From: Thalassococcus arenae
GTDB lineage: Bacteria; Pseudomonadota; Alphaproteobacteria; Rhodobacterales; Rhodobacteraceae
DNA length: 64,000 bases
Reading direction: 5' to 3'
NCBI RefSeq assembly: GCF_019104745.1
Contig: NZ_JAHRWL010000001.1
Coordinates: 1,097,001 to 1,161,000 of the forward strand
Position 1 is the stretch's first letter; each line of letters opens with the position of its first letter. Of this stretch, positions 24,908 through 33,400 are shown piece after piece. A program made the translations under genes and the position numbers. The notes beneath the pieces are model-generated. The model was not told the DNA's origin, ran no database searches, and saw only the letters and a program-made list of their open reading frames with translations.

Positions 24908-26257
24908 ATGAACCCCACCGACCCCGCCTCCGTCCTGACCGACAGCGCCGCATTGACCGAATTGACGACCGGGCTGACGGCCTGGGCGGGATCGATCATG
25001 AGCGCCCTGTTGCGCCCTTGGGTTGGTTACCAGCTTCTGATCGCCCTGTCGGTCTTTGCCGTCGCACATGGCCTTGCCGCCTTGATACGCCCCCGCGTGC
25101 ACGAGTGGCTGCGCGAACGCGAAGGCTGGCCCAAGTACCGCCTGCGCACGGCGCTGGTCGTCATTCGCCGTCTTCGGATGGTCATCTTCGTCATTCTGCT
25201 GTCCATCGTCGTCCTGGTGATGCGGGAAGTGACCTGGCCTTCGCGGTCTTTCGTTCTGGTGGTTTTGCGCGACCTCGGCGTTGCCTGGCTGATCATCGCC
25301 TTCGCGACGCGGCTGATCGGCAACGCGCTGTTGCGGGCAATCGTGCGGTACGGCGCGTGGATCTGGGTGACGCTGTCGATCCTGGGTTTCTGGGACGAAG
25401 CGCAGACCGTTCTGGACCAGGCCGCGATCAGCATCGGCGAAACGCGTCTTTCGGCGCTGATGGTGATCCAGGCCTTTGTCATCCTTGGCGTCCTGATCGC
25501 GGGTGCCCGGTTCCTGTCGACCACGACCAGCGCCACGATCCGGCGCAACAAGGAAATCTCGCCCAGCATGCAGGTGCTGGCGGTGAAGTTCCTGCAGGTG
25601 CTGCTGTATGGCGCGGCGTTCTTCATCGGGCTCAAGCTGGTCGGTTTCGACTTGACCGGGCTTGCGGTGCTGTCCGGCGCCATCGGTGTCGGCCTTGGTT
25701 TCGGCCTGCAGAAAGTTGTCTCGAACCTGGTGTCGGGGATCATCATCCTGCTCGACAAGTCGATCAAGCCGGGCGACGTGATCTCGCTGGGCGAAACCTT
25801 TGGCTGGATCAATTCGCTGGGCGCCCGTTATGTCAGCGTGGTCACGCGCGACGGCAGGGAATACCTGATCCCGAACGAGGACCTGATCACCGGGCAGGTG
25901 GTCAACTGGTCGCATTCGGACGATTTCGTGCGGCTCGATATCTTTTTCGGGACGGCCTATCACGACGATCCGCACAAGGTGCGCCAGATCGCCGTCGACG
26001 CGGCGAAAAGCGTGGACCGGGTGCTGAGCTTCAAGGCTCCGGTCTGCCATATCGTCGGGTTCGGCGACAGCAGCGTCGACTACATCCTGCGCTTCTGGAT
26101 CCGCGACCCCACCGGCGGGCTTACGAACATTCGCGGCAACGTCTACCTGGCGCTTTGGGATGCCTTCCAGGAACACGGCATTTCGATTCCGTTCCCGCAG
26201 CGCGAAGTGCGTATGCTGGGCGAACCGGAGGCGAAACCGGCGACCGTGCCGGACTGA
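24908..26257 (+). CDS. Mechanosensitive ion channel of the MscS family
   Basis: A 449-residue MscS-type channel. Four to five N-terminal helices (about 15-175) precede the pore-lining TM3 and the beta domain: GLAVLSGAIGVGLGFGLQKVVSNLVSGIIILLDKSIKPGD is the family signature (about residues 250-290), followed by YVSVVTRDGREYLIPNEDLI and NWSHSD of the vestibule. Channels of this type open under membrane tension and release solutes at hypoosmotic shock. The ATG at 24908 gives MNPTDPASVL but has no good ribosome-binding site; TTG at 24854 is an alternative. Its 3' side is followed by a 356-base stretch without a convincing gene. Confidence 0.9.
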   Translation: MNPTDPASVLTDSAALTELTTGLTAWAGSIMSALLRPWVGYQLLIALSVFAVAHGLAALIRPRVHEWLREREGWPKYRLRTALVVIRRLRMVIFVILLSIVVLVMREVTWPSRSFVLVVLRDLGVAWLIIAFATRLIGNALLRAIVRYGAWIWVTLSILGFWDEAQTVLDQAAISIGETRLSALMVIQAFVILGVLIAGARFLSTTTSATIRRNKEISPSMQVLAVKFLQVLLYGAAFFIGLKLVGFDLTGLAVLSGAIGVGLGFGLQKVVSNLVSGIIILLDKSIKPGDVISLGETFGWINSLGARYVSVVTRDGREYLIPNEDLITGQVVNWSHSDDFVRLDIFFGTAYHDDPHKVRQIAVDAAKSVDRVLSFKAPVCHIVGFGDSSVDYILRFWIRDPTGGLTNIRGNVYLALWDAFQEHGISIPFPQREVRMLGEPEAKPATVPD

Positions 26258-26613
26258 CAGAAATTTCCGGCATGACGCCTCGGCGTTTACCCCGCGCTAA
26301 GGTTTTGCACCGCACAGTCGCGGCATGTCTCGATCCGTCGATCAACCCTGCGGCAGGGCGAACCCTGCACCGGAAAGCGGCCCGCTCATCCCCCCGCGTG
26401 GCCTGCCTTCTCATGGCAAGGACGCTCTGCCGCAGGCGATCAGGCGCTGGATCGGAAAACTGCGCAGGCTGACCACCGTCAGCGATGCATCTCCGGCGCG
26501 CGGAACCACGCGGCACGGCCGACAAGATACCGCACCCTTCTGAACGCACGTCGGGGCTGACTCTTTGGCCCGCAGGGGGCATGATCGGCCCAACCAAAAC
26601 CGGAGGGGGCTTC
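26258..26613. other. 356-base region without a convincing gene
   Basis: Between the MscS stop and the thiolase start I find no well-supported coding sequence. A 72-codon frame from 26325 to 26543 has no ribosome-binding site and an arginine/proline-rich, low-complexity product. A perfect GCAGGG-CGAA-CCCTGC hairpin is at 26353-26368, without a T-run. The last 30 bases hold the CGGAGGGGG ribosome-binding site of the thiolase. The thiolase promoter is presumably here. Confidence 0.5.
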
Positions 26614-27792
26614 ATGTCGGACGATATCGTCATTCTCAGCGGCGCACGCACGGCCATCGGAACATTCGGCGGCAGCCTGGCGGCAACGCCACCGATCGAA
26701 CTGGGCACGGCAGCGGCCAAGGCCGCGCTCGACCGTGCAGGCGTCGAAGGCGGCCAGATCGGCCATGTCGTCTTTGGCCATGTCATCAACACCGAACCGC
26801 GCGACATGTACCTGTCGCGCGTGGCCGCGATGCAGGCCGGCGTGCCGGACACCACACCGGCGATGAACGTCAACCGGTTGTGCGGGTCGGGCGCACAGGC
26901 GATCGTGTCGGGTGTGCAGAACCTGATGCTGGGCGATGCCGATTTCGCGCTGGTTGGCGGCGCCGAGAACATGAGCCGATCGCCCTTCATCATCCCGGAC
27001 CAGCGGTGGGGCGCCAAGATGGGCGATATCAGGACGCTGGACATGATGCTGGGCGCGCTGAACTGTCCGTTCGGCACCGGCCACATGGGCGTTACCGCCG
27101 AGAACGTCTCGAAAGAGCACGACATCGATCGTGCGGCACAGGATGCCTTTGCACTGGAAAGCCAGACCCGCGCCGCCAAGGCGATCGCAGAGGGTCGGTT
27201 CGTCGACCAGATCGTGCCGGTCGAGGTGCGGGTGAAGCGCGACATGGTGGCCTTTGCCACCGACGAACATCCCAAGGCGACGACGGCCGAGGCGCTGGCC
27301 GGTCTGCGGGCGGTCTTCCAGAAGGACGGCAGCGTGACGGCTGGCAATGCGAGCGGAATCAACGACGGTGCCGCTGCACTGGTGTTGGCGCGGGCGGGCG
27401 CCGCGCAAAAGGCTGGGCTGAAGCCCCGCGCGCGGGTCCTGGGCTATGCCCATGCCGGTGTGCGCCCCGAAGTGATGGGTATAGGTCCGGTTCCTGCGGT
27501 GCAGGCGCTGCTGGCGCGCACCGGACTGAGCGTCGGCGATTTCGACGTGATCGAATCGAACGAGGCCTTCGCGGCGCAGGCGCTGGCGGTCAACAAGGTG
27601 CTGGGTCTCGACCCGGCCAAGGTGAACCCCAACGGCGGGGCCATCGCACTGGGCCATCCCGTCGGCGCCACCGGCGCGATCATCACGGTCAAGGCGCTCT
27701 ACGAGCTCGAGCGGATCGGCGGCAGCAAGGCGCTGATCACCATGTGCATCGGCGGGGGTCAGGGCATCGCGCTGGCGATCGAGCGGCTTTGA
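26614..27792 (+). CDS. Acetyl-CoA C-acyltransferase (thiolase)
   Basis: The 392-residue thiolase has all catalytic residues: C90 in NRLCGSGAQA (acyl acceptor), H348 in GGAIALGHPVGATGA and C378 in CIGGGQG. Length and the sequence around C90 fit the biosynthetic/degradative acetyl-CoA C-acetyltransferase group (PhaA/BktB-like), which condenses or cleaves acetoacetyl-CoA and longer 3-ketoacyl-CoA. The ATG at 26614 follows GGAGGGGG. It is a single gene without phaB beside it, so the pathway (beta-oxidation, acetoacetate use or PHB) is not fixed. A hairpin plus a GCGTATTTGGAAAAGAGAAGAAG box follows the stop. Confidence 0.92.
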   Translation: MSDDIVILSGARTAIGTFGGSLAATPPIELGTAAAKAALDRAGVEGGQIGHVVFGHVINTEPRDMYLSRVAAMQAGVPDTTPAMNVNRLCGSGAQAIVSGVQNLMLGDADFALVGGAENMSRSPFIIPDQRWGAKMGDIRTLDMMLGALNCPFGTGHMGVTAENVSKEHDIDRAAQDAFALESQTRAAKAIAEGRFVDQIVPVEVRVKRDMVAFATDEHPKATTAEALAGLRAVFQKDGSVTAGNASGINDGAAALVLARAGAAQKAGLKPRARVLGYAHAGVRPEVMGIGPVPAVQALLARTGLSVGDFDVIESNEAFAAQALAVNKVLGLDPAKVNPNGGAIALGHPVGATGAIITVKALYELERIGGSKALITMCIGGGQGIALAIERL

Positions 27793-27795
27793 TCC

Positions 27796-27850
27796 GGCCG
27801 TCGCGGCCACCTGGCAAGCGCGGATTGCGTATTTGGAAAAGAGAAGAAGG
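27796..27850 (+). repeat. 3'-end repeat: hairpins plus GCGTATTTGGAAAAGAGAAGAAGG
   Basis: After the thiolase stop there is a GGCCG-TCG-CGGCC hairpin (27796-27808) and then a 24-base box at 27827-27850. The same box, differing only at the two central bases and nearby, occurs in the minus orientation at 41428-41450 and 51606-51628. In each case it lies downstream of a gene read in the same direction as the box. Confidence 0.65.
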
Positions 27851-27855
27851 CAGGG

Positions 27856-29877
27856 TCAGCGCGCTTCGACGGTGACGCTGGCCGATTGGCCCGAGGCGTC
27901 GATGACCGACAGCGCGGTGTAGCCTGGCGCCAGGCGCGGCCCGGTTATCTGGGTGCGGCGCAGGCCGGTCGCAAGGACGCGGCCGTCTGCCAGCAAGGTG
28001 TAGGGCGCGATGCCGCCGCGCAGCTTGATCGTCAGCGGCGCGCCTTCTGCGGGCAGACGCGCGCCGTCGGGCGGAAAGGCCAGGTGCAATAGCGGCGCCT
28101 GGGCCTGCACCGCGGCGCCGAAGCGTTGCAGGTTTGGCGGCAGTCGCGCGCCGGAAACCAGCAAGGCGTCCGGTGGCGGCGGGGGCAAGGCGACCGGCAC
28201 GGCGCGGGCACGCGCCAGCGCCTGGAACAGCACGGGGGCAGCGAGATCGCCGCCGAACGCGCCCGGAACCGGCGTGCCGTCCGGCCGCCCGATCCAGACC
28301 CCGGCGACATAGCGGCCGTCCCAGCCGATCGCCCATGCGTCGCGGTGTCCGTAGGATGTTCCGGTCTTGTAGGCCACCTGACCGGGTTTCCCGGATGTCG
28401 GCGGGGGCGCGAGATCGGCAAGGATATGTCCGACCTGCCAGGCAGCGGCACGGCTCATGATCGAGACGGGATCAGTGGGAGGGTCGAGCCTGTTCCAGCG
28501 CAGCGCCCGCGCTTGTCCCTGCTGCGCGAGCGCGGCGTAGAGCGTCACCAGTTCCTCCAGCGACAGCCCCACCCCGCCAAGACTGACCGCAAGACCGGGC
28601 GCCCCGCCCGGCGGCAACTCGGGCGACAGGCCGGCATCGCGCAGCGCCGCCATCAGATGGGCCGGACCCATCGCCTGGGTCAGCCGGACGACCGGAATGT
28701 TCAGCGATAGTTGAAGGGCCCGGGCGATCCGAACGTCGCCGCGAAATACTCCGTCGAAATTCTGCGGAGCGTACCGACCGAACTGAACCGGCGCATCGAG
28801 GATCAGGGTTTCGGGATGGGCAAGCCCGCGGTCGAAGGCAAGGCCGTAGACCAGCGGTTTCAACGTGGATCCGGGCGAGCGTTTGGCGTTTGTCATGTCG
28901 ACGAAGCCCTGCCCGCGTGACGCATAGGCCGCCGAGCCGACCGAAGCCAATATCTCGGCGTTTTCATGATCCGCAACAATGATCGCGATAGAGAGGCGCG
29001 GATCGTGGCCACGCATCACTTCGTCGGCCAGGGCTTCGAGGCGCGACTGCAGGTCGGCGTCGAGCATCAGGTCATGTCGTCCCTGCGCTTGCGCCATAAC
29101 CCGGTCGGACAGGTGCGGCGCCAGTTTGGGCATGGGATGGCGGCCGTTGGGGACCGGATCGCGCAGGCTGGCACGGACAGTATCGGCATCGATGACACCC
29201 GCCTTCGCGCTTCGCTGCAGCACACGGTCGCGGGCCAGCCGCGCGGCCTGGGGAAAGCGGTCCGGCCGTCGGGTCTCGGGCGCTTGCGGCAGGGCGACCA
29301 GCAGCGCGGCCTGTGCAGGGGTCAGGCGAACAGGTTCCCTGCCCAGCCAGATCAGCGACGCCGCGCGCAGGCCTTCCACGTTGCCGCCATAGGGCGCCAG
29401 TCGCAGATAAAGCCCCAGGATTTCGTCCTTGGACAATTGCCGTTCCAGCGCAAGTGCAAGACGCGCTTGCCGCAGCTTGCCTTGCCAGGTTCCGGTGCCG
29501 CTGTCTTCGAGCAGACGCGCTACCTGCATGGTCAGGGTCGAAGCCCCCGAAACCGCGCGACCGTTCCGCAGCGCCTGCCAGCCGGCGCGAAGGACAGCCA
29601 GCGGATCGACCCCGTTATGGCGAAAGAACCTTTTGTCTTCGTAGGCAACCAGCATGTCCAAGAACAGCGGATCGACCCGGTCCAGCGGTAAATCCAGGCG
29701 CCAGCGCCCATCCTCGACGGTATAGGCCCGCAGCAACGCACCGTTGCGGTCACGGATTTCGGCGCCGGTTGCGTGCACCAGCGGCGGCAGAACGGTTCCG
29801 TCGACCCAGCTTTCGGCGCGATCGCGGGTGATTGCCGCGCCCCACAACAGGACCACGAGAACCAGCAGGCTACGCAT
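27856..29877 (-). CDS. pbpC: Penicillin-binding protein 1C, bifunctional peptidoglycan synthase
   Basis: A 673-residue class A PBP of the 1C type. An N-terminal membrane anchor (residues 2-17) precedes the glycosyltransferase domain (E80 in AYEDKRFFRHNGVDP, then SGASTLTMQVARLL), the transpeptidase domain (SPGSTLKPLVYG with the SxxK serine, SLN in LQLSLNIPVV, and KTGTSYG) and the C-terminal biPBP_C domain (about 590-673) that defines PBP1C. The ATG at 29877 overlaps the stop of the glycolipid-binding-domain gene by eight bases. It is the last gene of an operon with alpha-2-macroglobulin, a pairing seen widely in proteobacteria (yfhM-pbpC). Confidence 0.95.
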   Translation of the reverse strand: MRSLLVLVVLLWGAAITRDRAESWVDGTVLPPLVHATGAEIRDRNGALLRAYTVEDGRWRLDLPLDRVDPLFLDMLVAYEDKRFFRHNGVDPLAVLRAGWQALRNGRAVSGASTLTMQVARLLEDSGTGTWQGKLRQARLALALERQLSKDEILGLYLRLAPYGGNVEGLRAASLIWLGREPVRLTPAQAALLVALPQAPETRRPDRFPQAARLARDRVLQRSAKAGVIDADTVRASLRDPVPNGRHPMPKLAPHLSDRVMAQAQGRHDLMLDADLQSRLEALADEVMRGHDPRLSIAIIVADHENAEILASVGSAAYASRGQGFVDMTNAKRSPGSTLKPLVYGLAFDRGLAHPETLILDAPVQFGRYAPQNFDGVFRGDVRIARALQLSLNIPVVRLTQAMGPAHLMAALRDAGLSPELPPGGAPGLAVSLGGVGLSLEELVTLYAALAQQGQARALRWNRLDPPTDPVSIMSRAAAWQVGHILADLAPPPTSGKPGQVAYKTGTSYGHRDAWAIGWDGRYVAGVWIGRPDGTPVPGAFGGDLAAPVLFQALARARAVPVALPPPPPDALLVSGARLPPNLQRFGAAVQAQAPLLHLAFPPDGARLPAEGAPLTIKLRGGIAPYTLLADGRVLATGLRRTQITGPRLAPGYTALSVIDASGQSASVTVEAR

Positions 29878-30427
29878 CCATCGCTTCCCAGTGGTCGGGA
29901 TAGTCTGACACGAACCCGCAGGCGGAGACGCGCAAATGCGCCTCGAACCCCGTACCGGGGCATTGGTAGCGGACATAGCCGCCGCGTTCGCGCGTATAGG
30001 TCTGGTCCAGCGGGTCCAGTCGTGGCCCCGGCAGCGTCAACCAGGCGGCGCGGACGGGCAAGGCGCCGACCTGCGGCAGGCGGCGCAGCGGCATCAGGTT
30101 GGTCGCCGGGCTGAAGCCGAAATCGACATCCCGCGCGCCGGCCACTTGCGGCTGGGCGACGCCGTTCAATTCCCAGTCGTCGCCATCGCGCGCCAGGTGC
30201 AGCTTGATCTCGTGGCTGCCGTGAAGCCCGGTCACATCGGCGCTGGTGGTATGCCAATTCGCGTCGCATCGCACCACGTAGTCGAGCGCCGCAGCACCGA
30301 GCCTGTCGCGAAACCGGGCATGGCCGACCAGCATGAAGCCGGCGCTATGCGCCGCGAGGCTGCAATAGTCCTCGCCTTCGCGGTCCAAGGCGCGCCAGCG
30401 GGCCCTGGCGATCGGCCCGCCGGTCAT
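29870..30427 (-). CDS. Putative glycolipid-binding domain protein (DUF1089 family)
   Basis: A 185-residue soluble protein with no signal peptide. The pattern AAHSAGFMLVGHARF, LDYVVRCDANWHTTSADV, DWELNGVAQPQVAGARDVDFGFSPATNLMPLRRL and LTYTRERGGYVRY-like C-terminal strands fits the putative glycolipid-binding family (Pfam Glycolipid_bind, formerly DUF1089), a beta-rich fold of unknown physiological role. Its ATG overlaps the alpha-2-macroglobulin stop (ATGA), and its stop overlaps pbpC, so it is made together with two envelope-defence and peptidoglycan-repair proteins. Being cytoplasmic by sequence, it may handle a lipid-linked precursor; this is inference. Confidence 0.75.
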   Translation of the reverse strand: MTGGPIARARWRALDREGEDYCSLAAHSAGFMLVGHARFRDRLGAAALDYVVRCDANWHTTSADVTGLHGSHEIKLHLARDGDDWELNGVAQPQVAGARDVDFGFSPATNLMPLRRLPQVGALPVRAAWLTLPGPRLDPLDQTYTRERGGYVRYQCPGTGFEAHLRVSACGFVSDYPDHWEAMDA

Positions 30428-33400
30428 TCCAGCACCTTCAGCCGCGAGGACGCGGTCGTGGCGCGGTAATCGGGGCGATACATGTCCTCGACAACTGCGG
30501 CCGGGTGGTGGAAATCGCCAGGCGACACGGCACGCACGATATAGGCAAGGCGGATGGTTTCATTTCCCTGCTGGTTCACCGCTGCAAGGAAACGGTCGGT
30601 GCGGAACTCGGCATGTTCGGCATCGGTGGTTTCCAGCCAGTCGAGCGCACGGACATCGCCGGCCCGCAGCAGGCTGGGATTGTCGATCTCGAAGCCCGCG
30701 GGCAGGGGATCGTCGATCATCAGCCGCGCCGCGATGTCTTCGGCAGGGCGCACCGAGAGCACAGCCACCAGCCGGTCGCCAATGCGGATCGGTCCGGAAA
30801 CGGGCCGGCCATCCATCGAAAAGTATTCCCGTGTCAGGGAATACCCGGTGCCCGACACCTCGGTGCCGGCGGCGGGCACACCCAGCGTGGTCAGGGTGAT
30901 ATCGGTGGGCAGGTTTGCGGTGTTGGTGATCCGCATCGGGGTCAGATCGCGACCGGGGATGCGGCGCATGAACGGGCCGGAGACCGCGGCGCCGTCAATG
31001 CTCAGCCCCGAAACGGTCGGGTCTTGCACGAGGGCATGCGCGGCCAGCAGCGACCAGGCCTGTTCCTGGGGCGACAGCCGGCCCGCGGCCGTTGCGATCC
31101 GTGCCGTCAGCGCATCGCGATCGACGACCGTGCTGCCTGCTTCGACCGCGAGCGACAGCACGCCGGCAGCATCACGCAGGGTGGACCCGTAATCGGCGCG
31201 CCAGAGGCGCGGGTCGTCGCCCGATTGCGCGGCGATCCGGCGGGCGGCTTTGGCGAACAGCGCATCGGCGCGGCGCTGATCTCCGTAAGCAGCCAGCGCC
31301 GCGCCCAGTTGCGCCTGCGCCAGCGGCGTCGCGAAGGCATCGGCACGTTCATCGGCGTAGTAACGCAGATCACCCACCGCCGCGCGCCCCTCGCGCGCCA
31401 GCACGAACAGCGCATAGGCGATATCCTCGCCGCCGCTGTCGAAATCCGGCGCATAGGCGATGCGGTTGGCGAGGTTGTCCAACGCCGCATCCAGCGCGCG
31501 GTCCGGCACGGGGTGTCCTTGCATGCGGGCCCGGGTCAGGAAATCGGTGACATAGGCATCGAGCCAGAAATCTCCTGCGCCCACGCTCCAGAGGCCGAAG
31601 GCACCATTGGCGCCCTGGCGGGTCAGCACGCGTTCGATCGCCTGGCCGATCCGCAATCCGATCCGGTCGCGATTGCCCAGGCCCAGCGGTTCCGCCAGCG
31701 ACGACAGGTAGAGCAGCGGCAGCGACTGCGAGGTGATCTGTTCGGTGCAGCCATAGGGATAGCGGTCAAGCGCGCGCAGCATGCCAGCCGCATCGAACCG
31801 CGCCAGCGGCCCGGCCGAGACCATGATCTCGGCGGTGGCGGGTCGCAGATCGGCCAGGGCTTCGGCATCGAGCGTGAAGGTCTGGCCGGGGGCGAGCTGA
31901 AAGCGGCGCGTCGCGCCGGTTTGCGGATCGTTGGCACGAACACCCAGGGCGAGGGTCTTGGTCAGGGTCTGTCCATCCGGCGTGGTCAGGGCCACACGGA
32001 TCGTGCGGTCGCCGACGGCGCCAGCCGTCAGCGAGATATCGACCGCCATCGTTTGTCCGGGCGCAACGGCGACCGGAATCGGGCGACCGTCGCCGACGCC
32101 CTCGACCAGCACGGACATGTCGCCGGCAGGGCCGGTCGTATGGCTCAGATCGAGCCGCAGCCGCGCGGCGTCGCCAGGTGCAAGGAACCGCGGCAGGGCC
32201 GCCGAGATCACCACCGGGTCGCGCACCAGGACATCCGCCGCGGCCTGACCCACGCCTTGCGCCGTCCAGGCCACGGCCATCAGCCGCACGGTGCCGTTGA
32301 AATCGGGCATGTCGAAGCTGACCTGCGCGCGCCCATCCTGTACCGCGACCAGCCCGGAATGGAAGGCGACCAGCGCCTCGGTCGGCGGTGGGCTTTGCAG
32401 GCGCATGCGGTCGGCCGCATCGCCGCCCGAGCGCAGGCGGCCAAGCGCGCCCTGCTGTCCGTCGATGAGTCGGCCATAGAGATCGCGGATTTCCACCCCG
32501 AGCCGTCTTTGGCCGAAGTAATGCAAGGCCGGGTCCGGGTCGGCGAAACCGGTCAGGTTGAGAATGCCCAGGTCGACGGCCGCAACGGTGACGAAGGCTT
32601 GGGCACCATCGGGCGCATCGACCCGAACGCCGGCCTGCAAGGGACCGCGCGGTGCGCTTTCGGCGGGCGCGTCCAGGGTCACGTCCAGATGCCGCGCACC
32701 GGGATCGATCGCGGCATGGGCCAGGCCAAGGGCGCGGCCGGGCGACTGGTCGCCGGCGCCGGGGCGCAAAACGGTCGCGGTGACGTAGGCGCCGCTGCCC
32801 CATTCCTCGGTCACCGGCAGCCGGATCAGCGTCTCGCCCTCGCCAACTTCCACCGCCTGCATGGCGATGACGCGGTCGGACAGCACCGTCACCAATGCCT
32901 GTCCCGCATGGCGCGGCACGATGCGCAGGACCGCGATATCACCGGCGCGATAAGCGGGTCTGTCCAGCGACAAGTCCAGCGTGTCGGGCGTTGCGACGGC
33001 ATCGGCGGGCGCATACCATCCGGCCTCGAACGCCGCAGAGGACGCCACGTAGGCGCCGTCGGTGCGTTCGACCACAAGCTCGTATTCACCCCAGGTCACC
33101 GGCGCGGTCACGCGCAGGGGATCGGTTCCCAGACTGCCGGTGCCGGTGGCCACCGTTTCACGCGACGTGACCGGCTCCCAGTTCCAGTTGCCGTAAAGCT
33201 GATACCATTGGTAGTGCGTGCGCACGCGGTTGATCTGCCAGGCGACCTGCATCGGCACCGGTTGCAGATCCGGTCCGAACCCCTGCACCAGGAAACGCGC
33301 CTGGCCGCCTTCGGGCAATGTGCTATCGAACTCTGGCTTGAGTCCGATCATCGGACCTGCGGGCAGGACCGGCCGCGTGATCGACCGTTCCACCGGACGG

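Noticed and set aside
26325-26543. 72-codon ORF between MscS and thiolase
   Set aside because: No ribosome-binding site, Arg/Pro-rich product and no recognisable domain. I kept the region as non-coding.
27796-27850. Insertion-sequence ends for the repeated boxes
   Set aside because: No transposase, target duplication or paired inverted copies flank any segment; each box stands alone beside a gene end.
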